Below are positions 51,465 to 61,276 of a stretch of DNA of 64,000 nt, piece after piece. The notes below the pieces were generated by a model, which saw nothing but the letters and a program-made list of their open reading frames with translations, was not told where the DNA came from and ran no database searches. The position numbers and the translations under genes were made by a program. Source of the DNA: Clostridium magnum DSM 2767 (GTDB lineage Bacteria > Bacillota > Clostridia > Clostridiales > Clostridiaceae); the NCBI RefSeq assembly GCF_001623875.1, contig NZ_LWAE01000001.1, positions 1,054,001 through 1,118,000 of the forward strand. Direction: 5' to 3'. Every line of letters begins with the position of its first letter. Positions within the stretch are counted from its first letter, which is position 1.

Positions 51465-52106
51465 GTGGAAAAACTAGCAATATTCGATGTTGATTATACA
51501 TTAACAAAAAGAGAAACTCTTGCAGAATTCTATTGGTTTATGATTAAAAAGAATCCAAAACTTATAATACACGCCCCAAAAAGTATTATGTCTGCTTTTT
51601 TATATGGAGTGAAAGTACTTGACTCTCAAACAGCAAAGGAAAACTTTATAGCCTTTATTGATGGAATGCAGGAAGAAAGTATGCAAAGACTGGTAGAAGA
51701 ATTTTATGAAAAAAGATTAAGTAAAATACTTTACATTGATGCTATAGATACTATGAAAAAACTTAAAGCTGAAGGTTGTAAGGTGTATTTAATATCAGCT
51801 TCAGCGGAGTTTTACTTAAATGAACTATATAAAATAAAAGAAGTTGATAAGGTAATTGGCACTAGATTTACTAGTGTAGGTGGTAAATACAGTAGAAAGA
51901 TTGCGGGGAAAAACTGTAAAGGAGAGGAAAAGGTAAGAAGACTTATGGAGGTTTTAAAAGAAGAAGGTATAGAAGTGGATTTTAAAAATTCCTATATGTT
52001 TTCTGATTCTCTTGCGGATTTACCTCTTTTTAATTTAGTAGGAAATCCTTATCTTATTAATTATAAAAAAGGACATGATAAAATAGAGATACTTAATTGG
52101 AAGTAG
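51465..52106 (+). CDS. HAD-superfamily phosphatase, SerB-like (subfamily IB)
   Basis: GTG 51465 with GAGAGG 8 nt upstream is preferred over GTG 51456, which overlaps that site. The ~213-residue protein has HAD motif I FDVDYTLT (nucleophile Asp and acid/base Asp), motif II LISASAEF, the Lys in GKNCKGEEKV and motif III MFSDSLADLPLF. The helical cap at ~20-90 is of the phosphoserine-phosphatase type. It removes phosphate from a small molecule; the substrate may be phosphoserine or a related monoester but cannot be fixed from sequence. Confidence 0.85.
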   Translation: MEKLAIFDVDYTLTKRETLAEFYWFMIKKNPKLIIHAPKSIMSAFLYGVKVLDSQTAKENFIAFIDGMQEESMQRLVEEFYEKRLSKILYIDAIDTMKKLKAEGCKVYLISASAEFYLNELYKIKEVDKVIGTRFTSVGGKYSRKIAGKNCKGEEKVRRLMEVLKEEGIEVDFKNSYMFSDSLADLPLFNLVGNPYLINYKKGHDKIEILNWK

Positions 52107-52286
52107 AAAATCAAACTATAAAAATACATAAGTGAAAATTGTTTCAATATATATAAAATAGTTTGTTTAAATAATATAATGTAAAGTATAATATATTTAG
52201 ATATTATATTAGTGCTTAAGGGTTGAATGTTCGAAAATTAAAGACCTATTTAAAAACCCTATGAATATAGAGAAAGGTGAATAATC

Positions 52287-53090
52287 ATGAGTGAATGTTT
52301 ATATAAATATTTCATACTTAACGATCAAGTAAAGGATTGTAGTGAATTTGATGATAGCTTTCTTAGAAAGGGTAAAGCCTTATATGAAGTAATAAGGATA
52401 ATAGAGGGAAGACCACTATTTCTGGAAAGACACCTTGATAGATTAGAAAGTTCCTCTAAATTGGTTGGTGTAGAATTGTGGATTACTAAAGATGAGATAA
52501 AAGAAAAAATAAAACAACTTGTAGAAGAAAATAATATAGCTATAGGAAATATTAAATTTGTTTTTAATGTTGATAACAAAATATTTCTAGCTTATTTTAT
52601 AAAGCACCACTACCCATCTAAGGATGATTATGTAAATGGTGTAAAGACTATTTTCTATCATGGAGAAAGAAAAAATCCTAACGCTAAGATAATAAATATG
52701 GATTTTAGAGAATTAGTAGAGAAAGAGATAAAAGAGAAAAAGGCATATGAGGCTATACTTGTTGACAGAAACGGTTTTATAACAGAGGGCAGTAAATCCA
52801 ATATATTTATGATAAAGGATGGAAAAGTTATAACTTCACCTCTAGAGGATGTGCTTCCTGGTATAACTAGAAGTGTTATAGTAGAAGTATGTAGAAACAT
52901 GGGATTAGAAGTGTTGGAAGAAAAAGTGCATTACAAGGATATAAACAATACAGATGCATTATTTATATCAGGTACCTCACCGGAAGTTTTACCTATAAGT
53001 AAGGTAGAGGATATGAATTTCAATTCTTCTCGCAATGAATTTGTATTTAAGATTATGGATGGATATAATGAGGCCAAGAGATCTTTATAA
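52287..53090 (+). CDS. Class IV PLP-dependent aminotransferase / aminodeoxychorismate-lyase-like
   Basis: The 267-residue protein has the fold-type IV pattern: YEVIRIIEGRPLFLERHLDRL at the start, the PLP Lys in NAKIINMDFREL (about residue 137), and AILVDRNGFITEGSKSNIFMI with the conserved Glu, then VLPGITRSVIVE. This family includes branched-chain and D-amino-acid aminotransferases and aminodeoxychorismate lyase. The short length and single-gene context do not discriminate between them. No folate or branched-chain genes are adjacent. It has a GAAAGGTGA site. Confidence 0.85.
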   Translation: MSECLYKYFILNDQVKDCSEFDDSFLRKGKALYEVIRIIEGRPLFLERHLDRLESSSKLVGVELWITKDEIKEKIKQLVEENNIAIGNIKFVFNVDNKIFLAYFIKHHYPSKDDYVNGVKTIFYHGERKNPNAKIINMDFRELVEKEIKEKKAYEAILVDRNGFITEGSKSNIFMIKDGKVITSPLEDVLPGITRSVIVEVCRNMGLEVLEEKVHYKDINNTDALFISGTSPEVLPISKVEDMNFNSSRNEFVFKIMDGYNEAKRSL

Positions 53091-53137
53091 ATGATTATAT
53101 AAACAATATATTTTAAAGGTGTTTGGAGTTGAAGCGG

Positions 53138-53962
53138 ATGGATGGTTATAAAATAAAAAAGGTTCTTAATAATAATGTTGTAATAGCTCAAAAAAATTCA
53201 GAAGAATTAATACTAATAGGTAAAGGTATAGGGTTTGACTTTGGTAAAAATGGAACTATACCCGAGCAGTCTGTTGAAAATGTTTTCGCTAAACAGACCT
53301 CTGAAATGGGGGAAAATTATCAGAAAGTACTACAAAGCATAGACAGCAAAATAGTTGGGATAGCTGAAGAGATTATTAACTATGCTGAAGCAGAGCTGAA
53401 AGTAAAATTAAACGATGCTATACACATATCCTTACCAGACCACATAAGTTTTGCTTTAAAAAGAATAGAAAAGGGTGTAAATATAGAAAATCCTTTTATA
53501 AATGAACTAAGTGCCCTTTATCCAGGAGAATATAGAATTTCTGTGAAAGCAGTAGAGCTTATAAATGAAAGATTTAATACGGATCTTCCAGAAGATGAGG
53601 CTGGATTTATATGTCTACATATAAGAGCTGCTCTTACAGAAAAGAATGTATCTGAATCATTAGCTTATACTAAAAAGATAAGTCAGGTAATGGATTTAAT
53701 TGAAAAGTTAACAGGTAAAAAGCTAGAAAAAAATTCATTAGCTTACATAAGAACAGTAACACATATAAATTTTATGATAGAGAGAGTGGAAAATAATAAA
53801 ACCATTAAAAATCATCTATTGGAAAGTATAAAGAAGGAATTATTCACTGAATATAGCATAGGAATTAAAATTGCCATGAAAATTGAAGACTTATTTTCTA
53901 TGGATGTTCCAGAGGATGAAATTGGATATATAGCACTTCACATAAAAAGACTTGTAGAATAG
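53138..53962 (+). CDS. glcT: BglG-family transcriptional antiterminator for glucose PTS
   Basis: ATG 53138 is chosen because the protein then starts as the family does (MDGYKIKKVLNNNVV). Residues 1-60 are the RNA-binding CAT domain (IGKGIGFDFGKNGTI). Residues ~65-170 are PRD1 (SLPDHISFALKRI, AGFICLHIRAA) and ~171-275 are PRD2 (YIRTVTHINFMIERV, IGYIALHIKRLVE). Phosphorylation of the PRD His by PTS proteins sets activity. It ends 13 bp before ptsG, so it should govern that gene. I could not find the expected ribonucleic antiterminator hairpin in front of either gene. Confidence 0.85.
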   Translation: MDGYKIKKVLNNNVVIAQKNSEELILIGKGIGFDFGKNGTIPEQSVENVFAKQTSEMGENYQKVLQSIDSKIVGIAEEIINYAEAELKVKLNDAIHISLPDHISFALKRIEKGVNIENPFINELSALYPGEYRISVKAVELINERFNTDLPEDEAGFICLHIRAALTEKNVSESLAYTKKISQVMDLIEKLTGKKLEKNSLAYIRTVTHINFMIERVENNKTIKNHLLESIKKELFTEYSIGIKIAMKIEDLFSMDVPEDEIGYIALHIKRLVE

Positions 53963-53975
53963 TAAGGGAGAACAT

Positions 53976-55918
53976 ATGAAAAGAGTATTTTCAGTGCTCC
54001 AAAAAGTAGGTAGATCATTAATGCTTCCTGTGTCAGTTTTACCGGCAGCTGGACTTTTATATAGAATTGGGCAGGATGATTTACTTGGTAATTATGGAGC
54101 TGGGTTTAAATATTTAGCAGTTGCAGGAGATGCTATTTTTGGAAATCTACCACTAATATTTGCAGTAGGTGTAGCAATTGGATTCTCTGGAGGAGAAGCG
54201 GTTGCAGCTCTTGCAGCGGTGGTTGGACAGATTATTCTTCAATCTGTTATGAATGCTGCAACAAAAACTGCAGGTGTAGATATTAATATGGGGGTATTCG
54301 GTGGTATTAGTATAGGGTTAATTTCAGCAATACTATATAATAGATATCATAAGATAAGGTTGCCACAAGTTTTGGGTTTTTTTCGGGAAAAAGATTTGTT
54401 CCTATAATAACTTCAGTAGCAGCTTTAATTTTTGCTGTGGTTTGCGCTGGTATTTGGCAATCGATGCAGCAGTTTATAGATATATTTGCCAAGTGGGCGT
54501 CTGCATCTGTATTAGGTCCAGCCTTTTATGCTGCAGGTAAGAGACTTTTAATACCAATTGGATTACATCATATATATTACCCGGTATTTTTATATCAATT
54601 TGGTTCCTTTACTTTAGATGGAGTCAAGTATTTTGGTGATACAGCAAGATTTTTTCATGGAGATCCCACGGCAGGCATATTCATGGCTTCTGAATATCCT
54701 ATTCTTATGTTTGGACTTCCAGGAGCGGCTATTGCTATGATAGCTGCCGCAAAAACAGAGCATAGGAAAAGAATTGCAGGAATGATGATTTCAGCAGCTT
54801 TCGTATCTTTTTTAACTGGTATTACAGAACCTATTGAATTTTCTTTTATATTTGTTGCACCAATACTATTTGTATTTCATGTTTTAGCAGCCTTTTCAGC
54901 AGGGATAGTAACCAGTCTTCTTCATATAAGATTGGGATATACCTTCTCTGCATCAGCAATTGACTATGTTCTCGGATTTAAATTTGCAGAGCACCCTATG
55001 CTTATATGGCCAGTAGGCATTGTATATTTTGCACTTTATTTTTTGGTATTCTACTCTGTAATAAAGGCTATGAACATTAAAACTCCTGGTAGAGAAGATG
55101 AAGAACAGATTACTTTTAATACTGCTAATACAGTTGGCTTGGAAAAAGCAGCTATGATATTAGAAGCAATTGGAGGCAGGGAGAATGTTGAGTTTTTAGA
55201 TTCATGTATAACAAGACTCAGAGCTACTCTAAGGAAACCAGAAATTATAAATAGATCTCTGCTAACTGCAGCAGGATCAGTGGGTATTTTAGAAACAGGA
55301 GATAGTGTACAAATAATATTTGGGACGGAAGCTGAGAGAATAAAAGACGATATAAAAATACTAATAGAAAATAATATGCCCTATAAAAAAGAAGGTATTA
55401 AAGAAACAAGGGGCAAAGAACAAAATCCTAACCTATCAACCATAGGGGAAGATATACAAATAGCTAATCCTATAAAGGGTGAGGTAATAAACTTAGAGAA
55501 AGTTCCCGACGATGTCTTTGCAGCCAAAATGTTAGGAGATGGGTTTGCGGTAATACCTAAGGATAATAAGGTGTATGCTCCAGTCAGTGGAGTTATAAGG
55601 GTTATGTTTCCTACAAAACATGCTGTAGCAATAAAAACAGATGAGGGAATTGAAGTACTAGTACATGTGGGAATAGACACAGTTAAGCTTGGTGGTGAAG
55701 GGTTTGAAGCACATGTACAAAAAAGTGATATTGTTAAAAAAGGTGATTTGTTAATAACCTTTGATCAAAAGTTAGTTCAAACAAAGGCTAAAAGTTTAGT
55801 TTCACCAGTAATAATAACTAATATGGATTTAATATCTAGTATAACTGTAGTTTTTGGAAAACTTAGCAAAGGTAAAATAGCTGCTAAGGTGATAAAAAAA
55901 AATGAAGTGGAAACTTGA
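53976..55918 (+). pseudogene. ptsG: Glucose-type PTS permease EIICBA, frameshifted
   Basis: The first frame (53976-54407) holds the start of EIIC (LMLPVSVLPAAGLLYRIG) and then breaks. The other frame continues to TGA 55916-55918 with the rest of EIIC (GITEPIEFSFIFVAP), EIIB with its phospho-Cys (FLDSCITRLRAT) and EIIA with its phospho-His (VLVHVGIDTVKLGG). The break is in a run of seven T (54377-54383); eight T would give LGFFSGKRFVPI. The full product would be ~648 residues, importing and phosphorylating glucose. The stop codon lies inside a HEARO-like element. If the frameshift is real, glcT has lost its target. Confidence 0.88.
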
Positions 55919-56036
55919 ATCAGATGAGGTTTCAAAACCTCATCTGATTCTTAGTTGAACGAATCCAGGGACATAGCCGCTCGGCACGTGCACTTTGAAG
56001 AAGATGGGAGTATTAGAGCGGGTAGTCATCGGATAA
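55906..56036 (+). ncRNA. HEARO/omega-RNA-like structured element, copy B
   Basis: It starts after ATGA (55902-55905) with AGTGGAAACTTGAATCAGAT. It has the perfect stem AATCAGATGAGG/CCTCATCTGATT, the block GAACGAATCCAGGGAC, a short variable region and the closing block GGGAGTATTAGAGCGGGTAG. The CCGCTC near 55976-55981 can pair with GAGCGG near 56016-56021 as a long-range stem. It provides the last codons and the stop of ptsG. No endonuclease gene follows. Confidence 0.55.
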
Positions 56037-56267
56037 AATATAGATTTTAAAAAGGTAATTCTATTTACTCACATTGTGAAAGGTAAAAAGAATTGCCTTT
56101 TTAAAATTTAATTTTTTTTTTAATGTTATAATAAATATTTTTAACTTAGCTCTTGCCGTGTTATAATAGAATTAGATAAACTAGCAATTTTTAAAGAAAT
56201 AAGATTAATTTGATAAAATAATATAGATAATTATTGAAAAAGAGCAAAAAATAACATTTACATAAAC
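56037..56267. other. Intergenic between element copies B and D
   Basis: It contains an A/T hairpin (AAAAAGGTAATTC near 56049-56061 with GAATTGCCTTTTT near 56090-56102) that looks like a terminator for ptsG. Otherwise nothing is seen. Confidence 0.45.
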
Positions 56268-56340
56268 TAATCCAGGACGTAGTCGTTGGCAGCGTACAAT
56301 TTGGATAAGATAAGAGTATTAGAGCGGGTAGTCATTTGGA
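56268..56340 (+). ncRNA. HEARO/omega-RNA-like element, copy D (3' half only)
   Basis: It begins within the conserved block (AATCCAGGACGTAG, one G fewer) and ends with GAGTATTAGAGCGGGTAG. The 5' palindrome and the ATGA boundary are missing. It is a decayed copy just upstream of the fapA start. Confidence 0.5.
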
Positions 56341-56368
56341 TTATTATTTTATTAAAGGGAGTTTAATT

Positions 56369-58360
56369 ATGAAAAAATTATATTGTGAGGCAACAGTAGA
56401 AAAATGTTTACAAGCGGCAAGTGATGAGTTAAAGATACCTGTAGATGATTTGAAGTATGAAGTATTAGAAGAAAAAAAATCCTTCTTTAAGAAAAAAGCT
56501 AAAATAGAAGTAGAAATTTTTGATGAACATATAGCAGAGGAAGATGGGGAATGTTCTGAAAGTATTGAAAATCAAGAAGAATACTTTCAGTTAGGTAAAA
56601 ATGATGGAACCATAGAGATTATAGATGGCAACATTATAGTAAATAATCCTGAAGAAGGAGGAAGGCATGGAACGATTTTAGTAGGAAACGATATAAAGGT
56701 TATTGTAGATGGATTAGAGGTTAAAGGGAAAAAAGAAATATCTAAGGAAAATAAAATTGAAATAATTTTTGAAGAAACTACCGCATTTAGAGAGTTAAAA
56801 ATAAATTTATCAGAAGATCATATGGAAGCGTATGCTACAATTGACTATAAACCTCAGCATAAATATAAGTTAAAAGATAAAAAGAAAAGTTCAATAGCAA
56901 TATTAGAGTTAGAAATAGAGTCAGAAATTAATCCTCCTAAATATACTATAGAAGAAGTGAAGAAAGAGTTAAACAATAATAAAGTAGTTTATGGTATAAT
57001 GGAAGAAAATTTGAAACAATGTGTAAAAAATGGAGGGATAAAACTTTTAGTAGCAAAAGGAAAGCAAGTAGTAAATGGATCAGATGATAGTATAGAATTA
57101 AAATTTAAAACTGATAAAAATTTAAAAAAGCTTGAAGAGGATGAAGTTGGTAATATTGATTTTAAAAGTATAGGTTCCGTAGAAGCTGTTCATAAGTCTG
57201 AAGTTATTGCAATTAGACATCAGGGGCAAGCGGGACAGGATGGTTGTGATGTAACAGGCAAGGTAAAAAAACACAAACCTTGCAAAAAGATAAAGTTAAA
57301 GGTTGGAGAAGGATGTATATTAATTAATGAAAATTCTGTTGCAGCAGCTATAGATGGAAAGCCTTGCATAAAGAGTAATGCCTTCTTTGTTTATCCAGTT
57401 CATGAAGTAAGAAGTGACGTAGATTTAAAAACAGGAAATATTAAGTTTATTGGCGATGTAGTAGTATATGGCAGCGTAAAAGAAGGAATGGAAGTAGAGT
57501 GTGGAAACCATTTAGATATAGAAAAAGATGTAGAAAGAGCTAAAATAAAAGCAGGTGGAAACATAAATATAAAAGGAAATTTAATTGCCGGTAATGTATT
57601 TGCAGGCGGTGAAGATGTGAAAAAATTGAAGGCACTTAAGGATTTGTCAAGTTTAAAGGAACAAATCTCAGGTTTAATAGAAGCTGTAGCAGAAATAAAA
57701 AAATATGATCTTCTAGGTAAGGACAGAAAAGATGGAGAATTAGTAAAAATTCTTATAGAAAATAAGTATAAAATGCTTCCAAAATTGTGTTTAAATGTAG
57801 TTACAGATTTAAAGTTACAGGACGATACTTCTAATATAGCAAATTATAATATATTAACTGATCTCATAAGGTCAAGATTGTTAGGGATAGCTCCAATAAG
57901 TATACAACACTACTCAGAGCTTGATTTAATAGTAAATTCTATAGATGAAATAATTTTTGAACTTAAAAATGCGTTATCTATTCCTGTAGATGTTAGAATA
58001 TCATACTGTCAAGATTCTAATATACAAAGCTCTGGAGATATATTTATAACAGGAAAGGGAGAATATATATCAGATATAACTGCCAATGGAAGTATATATT
58101 TTCTTCAGGAAAAGAGCGTGGCTAGAGGCGGTGTTCTAAGAGCCAAAGAAGAAATTAAATGTAGAACTGTTGGTAGTACAGCGGGAGTAGCTACCAAGCT
58201 TCAAGTTGAGAAGCAAGGTCATATATGGGTAGACACTGCTTATCAGAATACAATATTTTCGGTAGGTAATAGAGAAGTTGTTTTAGAACTGCCAAGCAAG
58301 AATATTCACGCTTATATTGACAAAAATGACGATATAATAGTAGATAAGCTAAAACTTTAA
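56369..58360 (+). CDS. fapA: FapA/DUF342 polymer-type protein with Jag-N-like head
   Basis: ATG 56369 with AAAGGGAG upstream is preferred over the earlier ATG 56336. The ~663-residue protein begins with a Jag_N-like domain (YCEATVEKCLQAASDELK). The central DUF342/FapA region (~220-450) has repeated beta-helix turns (IKFIGDVVVYGSVKEGMEV, AKIKAGGNINIKGNLIAGNVFAGG). A helical part follows, and further beta-helix at the end (GDIFITGKGEYISDITANGSIYFL). FapA proteins occur beside flagellar/chemotaxis genes and are linked to flagellar assembly or cell shape. Here it lies directly before cheW. Confidence 0.82.
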   Translation: MKKLYCEATVEKCLQAASDELKIPVDDLKYEVLEEKKSFFKKKAKIEVEIFDEHIAEEDGECSESIENQEEYFQLGKNDGTIEIIDGNIIVNNPEEGGRHGTILVGNDIKVIVDGLEVKGKKEISKENKIEIIFEETTAFRELKINLSEDHMEAYATIDYKPQHKYKLKDKKKSSIAILELEIESEINPPKYTIEEVKKELNNNKVVYGIMEENLKQCVKNGGIKLLVAKGKQVVNGSDDSIELKFKTDKNLKKLEEDEVGNIDFKSIGSVEAVHKSEVIAIRHQGQAGQDGCDVTGKVKKHKPCKKIKLKVGEGCILINENSVAAAIDGKPCIKSNAFFVYPVHEVRSDVDLKTGNIKFIGDVVVYGSVKEGMEVECGNHLDIEKDVERAKIKAGGNINIKGNLIAGNVFAGGEDVKKLKALKDLSSLKEQISGLIEAVAEIKKYDLLGKDRKDGELVKILIENKYKMLPKLCLNVVTDLKLQDDTSNIANYNILTDLIRSRLLGIAPISIQHYSELDLIVNSIDEIIFELKNALSIPVDVRISYCQDSNIQSSGDIFITGKGEYISDITANGSIYFLQEKSVARGGVLRAKEEIKCRTVGSTAGVATKLQVEKQGHIWVDTAYQNTIFSVGNREVVLELPSKNIHAYIDKNDDIIVDKLKL

Positions 58361-58460
58361 GTAATTCCTATAAAAAAGCTGTTATCATATAGCATAGTTT
58401 ATTATATAATGAGACTATAACTATTCTGCTTTTTTAGGTGTTGATCAAGGAGGGATAATA

Positions 58461-58907
58461 ATGGACAATAAAGAGGTTAAGGTTTTAATATTTAGTATAA
58501 ACGGCGAATTTTATGCTACAGATATTATGGAAGTAGAGAGAATTTTGGGGTATGAAGAACCTACAGCACTTCCAGACTCTCCAGATTTTATTGAAGGTGT
58601 GATAAATTATGAGGGAAGTATACTTCCAGTAATATCACTTGCAAGAAAGTTTAAGCTATCTCAAGGTGATAAAAAAAATGAATCAAAAATTATAGTAACT
58701 AAACAAGCTGGGGATAAAATCGGAATCATAGTTGATGTAGTATCAGAGGTTAGAGATGTAAGCGAAAAAAATATAGAGACACCACCAGAAATAGTAGCAA
58801 GTATATCTCAAAGATATATAAAAGGATTAATTAAAATAGACGGCAAAATAATAATATTTTTAAATCTTGGCGAAATACTAACGGAAGAAGAAAAAAAGCT
58901 TATATAA
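58461..58907 (+). CDS. cheW: Chemotaxis coupling protein CheW
   Basis: The 148-residue single CheW domain (LIFSINGEFYATDIMEVERIL, LPDSPDFIEGVINYEGSILPVISLARKF, GIIVDVVSEVRDV) links receptors to CheA. A strong AAGGAGGG site precedes the start. It opens the cheW-cheD-cheB-cheR-cheA-cheC run, in which all genes are on one strand with gaps of 5-24 bp and no terminators, so they form one operon. Confidence 0.93.
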   Translation: MDNKEVKVLIFSINGEFYATDIMEVERILGYEEPTALPDSPDFIEGVINYEGSILPVISLARKFKLSQGDKKNESKIIVTKQAGDKIGIIVDVVSEVRDVSEKNIETPPEIVASISQRYIKGLIKIDGKIIIFLNLGEILTEEEKKLI

Positions 58908-58930
58908 TATGAGTTGAAAGGTGCATATTT

Positions 58931-59419
58931 ATGGAGATAAAAGAAATAAAAGTAGGAATTGCAGATATGAACACTGCTTCTTCTCCTGATAGAATAATTA
59001 CAGTTGGACTAGGTTCATGTATAGGTATAGCTATATACGATAGGGTTAAAGGTTTAGGGGGGCTGGCACATATAATGCTGCCAGATAGCACACAGTTTAA
59101 CAATGTAACTAATCCATTAAAATTTGCAGATTTAGCAGTTCCACTGTTAATAGAAAGATTAGAGAAACTAGGAGCTTTAAAAAGAAACTTTAGAGCTAAG
59201 ATAGCTGGAGGAGCATCTATGTTTAACTTTTCGGATAAAAGCATGATTATGGATATAGGAAACAGAAATGGGATAGCAGTAAAAGATGCTCTTAAAAAAT
59301 ATTCAATTCCGTTATTGGCTGAAGATATTGGAGGAAATAAAGGTAGAACGATGATTTTTAATACCTCTGATGGGATGGTTCAAATAAAGACTGTAGGCAT
59401 GGGTGTAAAAGAACTTTAA
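58931..59419 (+). CDS. cheD: Chemoreceptor glutamine deamidase CheD
   Basis: The 162-residue protein has the catalytic Cys in GLGSCIGIAIYD (residue ~31) and the His in GGLAHIMLPDS. It has the closing motif AGGASMF/DIGNRN region of CheD. It deamidates Gln residues on chemoreceptors and is controlled by CheC, which is encoded at the end of the operon. It begins 23 bp after cheW. Confidence 0.93.
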   Translation: MEIKEIKVGIADMNTASSPDRIITVGLGSCIGIAIYDRVKGLGGLAHIMLPDSTQFNNVTNPLKFADLAVPLLIERLEKLGALKRNFRAKIAGGASMFNFSDKSMIMDIGNRNGIAVKDALKKYSIPLLAEDIGGNKGRTMIFNTSDGMVQIKTVGMGVKEL

Positions 59420-59441
59420 TAAAAATTGGAGTGATACTAAT

Positions 59442-60491
59442 TTGAATAAGATTAAGGTTTTAATAGTAGATGATTCTGCTTTAATGAGAAAAATTATTTC
59501 AGATATGGTAAATGAAGAATCAGATATGGAAGTTATAAATACAGCAAGAAATGGTGAAGATTTACTCACTAAATTACAGAATAATTTGCCGGATGTCATA
59601 ACTTTGGATGTAGAGATGCCTAAGATGGATGGTATCAAAGCACTGAAAGAAATGAAAAAAAATAATATTAATATACCGGTAATAGTTTTAAGTAGTGTTT
59701 CGCAGAAGGGACCTCAGCTTACAATGGAATGCCTTGAGGCTGGAGCTTTTGACTTTTTGCCTAAGCCTTCAGGAGCAATATCTCTTGATATAAATAAGGT
59801 GAAAATAGGTTTGATTCAAAGAATAAGACTAGCCTATGAAAAATCAAAAGTACAAGCTAGGCCAATAGTTAGACCTGCAGCAGTTGAAAATAGAGCTATA
59901 AAAAGAAATAGTCTGGAAAAAATAGATGCAGTGGTTATAGGTGCATCTACAGGAGGACCAAAGGCATTATATGCTGTTATTACTGCGTTTCCAGAAAAAT
60001 TAGGAGTGCCTGTATTTGTTGTTCAGCATATGCCCGTTGGATTTACAAAGGCCTTTGCTGAAAGACTTAACTTAAACAGCAAAATAAAAGTTGTAGAGGC
60101 AGCAGAGGGTATGAGTATAGAAAAGGATACAGTATATATAGCTCAGGGCGGATTTCATATGGAAGTAGGAACAGATAGAAAAATTCACCTAAACACAGAA
60201 CCTACTTTATGGGGAGTTAGGCCTGCGGTGGATAAGCTATTTATATCAGCTGCAAAGCTATACGGATCCCATATAATAAGTGCTGTTCTCACAGGCATGG
60301 GGAAAGATGGCGCTCAGGGAACAATAGAAATTAAGAAAAGTGGTGGTATCACCTTAGCAGAAGATAAATCCACATGTACCATATACGGTATGCCTAAGGC
60401 TGCTTTTGAAACAGGAATGGTAGATATTGTGTTACCAATAGATAATATAGCTAATGAAATAGTAAAAGCAGTATGTGGAAAAGGGAGGTAG
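59442..60491 (+). CDS. cheB: Receptor methylesterase/response regulator CheB
   Basis: TTG 59442 follows TTGGAGTGA. The 349-residue protein has a receiver domain with phospho-Asp56 in TLDVEMPKMDG, and a C-terminal methylesterase with the triad Ser in GASTGGPKAL, His in VVQHMPVGFT and Asp in TGMGKDGAQG. It removes methyl groups from chemoreceptors after phosphorylation by CheA. Its stop is 5 bp before the cheR start. Confidence 0.94.
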   Translation: MNKIKVLIVDDSALMRKIISDMVNEESDMEVINTARNGEDLLTKLQNNLPDVITLDVEMPKMDGIKALKEMKKNNINIPVIVLSSVSQKGPQLTMECLEAGAFDFLPKPSGAISLDINKVKIGLIQRIRLAYEKSKVQARPIVRPAAVENRAIKRNSLEKIDAVVIGASTGGPKALYAVITAFPEKLGVPVFVVQHMPVGFTKAFAERLNLNSKIKVVEAAEGMSIEKDTVYIAQGGFHMEVGTDRKIHLNTEPTLWGVRPAVDKLFISAAKLYGSHIISAVLTGMGKDGAQGTIEIKKSGGITLAEDKSTCTIYGMPKAAFETGMVDIVLPIDNIANEIVKAVCGKGR

Positions 60492-60496
60492 TCTTT

Positions 60497-61264
60497 ATGG
60501 ATATGGCTTATTTTGAGCAGTGGGTTTTAAAGGAGTTTAATATAAATTTATCCGCCTACAAGTCCAATCAACTGCATAGAAGAATAGGAAGCCTAATGTC
60601 TAGAGTAGGGGTTAGCACTGTAGAAGAATATATAACATTACTAAAAAAAGATCCTGCTCAAAAACAAAAATTTTTGGACTTTATAACTATAAATGTTTCT
60701 GAATTTTTTAGAAATCCTGAGATATTTGAAGATTTGAAGGATAAATTAAAAAATGAATTGTTAAAGAACGGTAGTTCAATTAAGATATGGAGTGCAGCCT
60801 GCTCTATCGGAGCAGAACCTTATTCCATAGCTATGTATTTAGATGAACTTTCACCTATGGGAAGGCATAAAATAATTGCAACAGATATAGACAACACTAT
60901 ATTAGATAAAGCTAAAAAGGGTGAGTATGTCTTATCGGAAATAAAAAATGTGAAAAAAGAATATTTGAGTAAGTATTTTACCATAAAGGACGATAAATAT
61001 AATATTAGTCCAAAAATAAAAAGTATGGTAACCTTTAAAAAACATGACCTAATACTTGAAAATTATGAAAGAGATTTTGATTTGATTGTATGCAGAAATG
61101 TGGTAATATATTTTAATCAGGATGTAAAAGACCAAATTTATAAAAAATTTAGTCAGTCATTAAAAAAAGGCGGATTACTATTTGTAGGTGCAACGGAAAG
61201 TATTTATAATTACAGAGATTATGGTTTTGAAAAAGCTTCTACATTTATATATAGAAAGTTATAA
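60497..61264 (+). CDS. cheR: Chemoreceptor methyltransferase CheR
   Basis: ATG 60497 with GGGAGG upstream is chosen over GTG 60473, which lies inside cheB. The ~255-residue protein has the N-terminal all-helical domain with NVSEFFRNPEIFE, and the SAM-binding domain with IWSAACSIGAEPYSIAM, IIATDIDNTILDKA and FDLIVCRNVVIYFN. It methylates receptor Glu residues using S-adenosylmethionine. Confidence 0.94.
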   Translation: MDMAYFEQWVLKEFNINLSAYKSNQLHRRIGSLMSRVGVSTVEEYITLLKKDPAQKQKFLDFITINVSEFFRNPEIFEDLKDKLKNELLKNGSSIKIWSAACSIGAEPYSIAMYLDELSPMGRHKIIATDIDNTILDKAKKGEYVLSEIKNVKKEYLSKYFTIKDDKYNISPKIKSMVTFKKHDLILENYERDFDLIVCRNVVIYFNQDVKDQIYKKFSQSLKKGGLLFVGATESIYNYRDYGFEKASTFIYRKL

Positions 61265-61276
61265 GGAGGTAATAAA

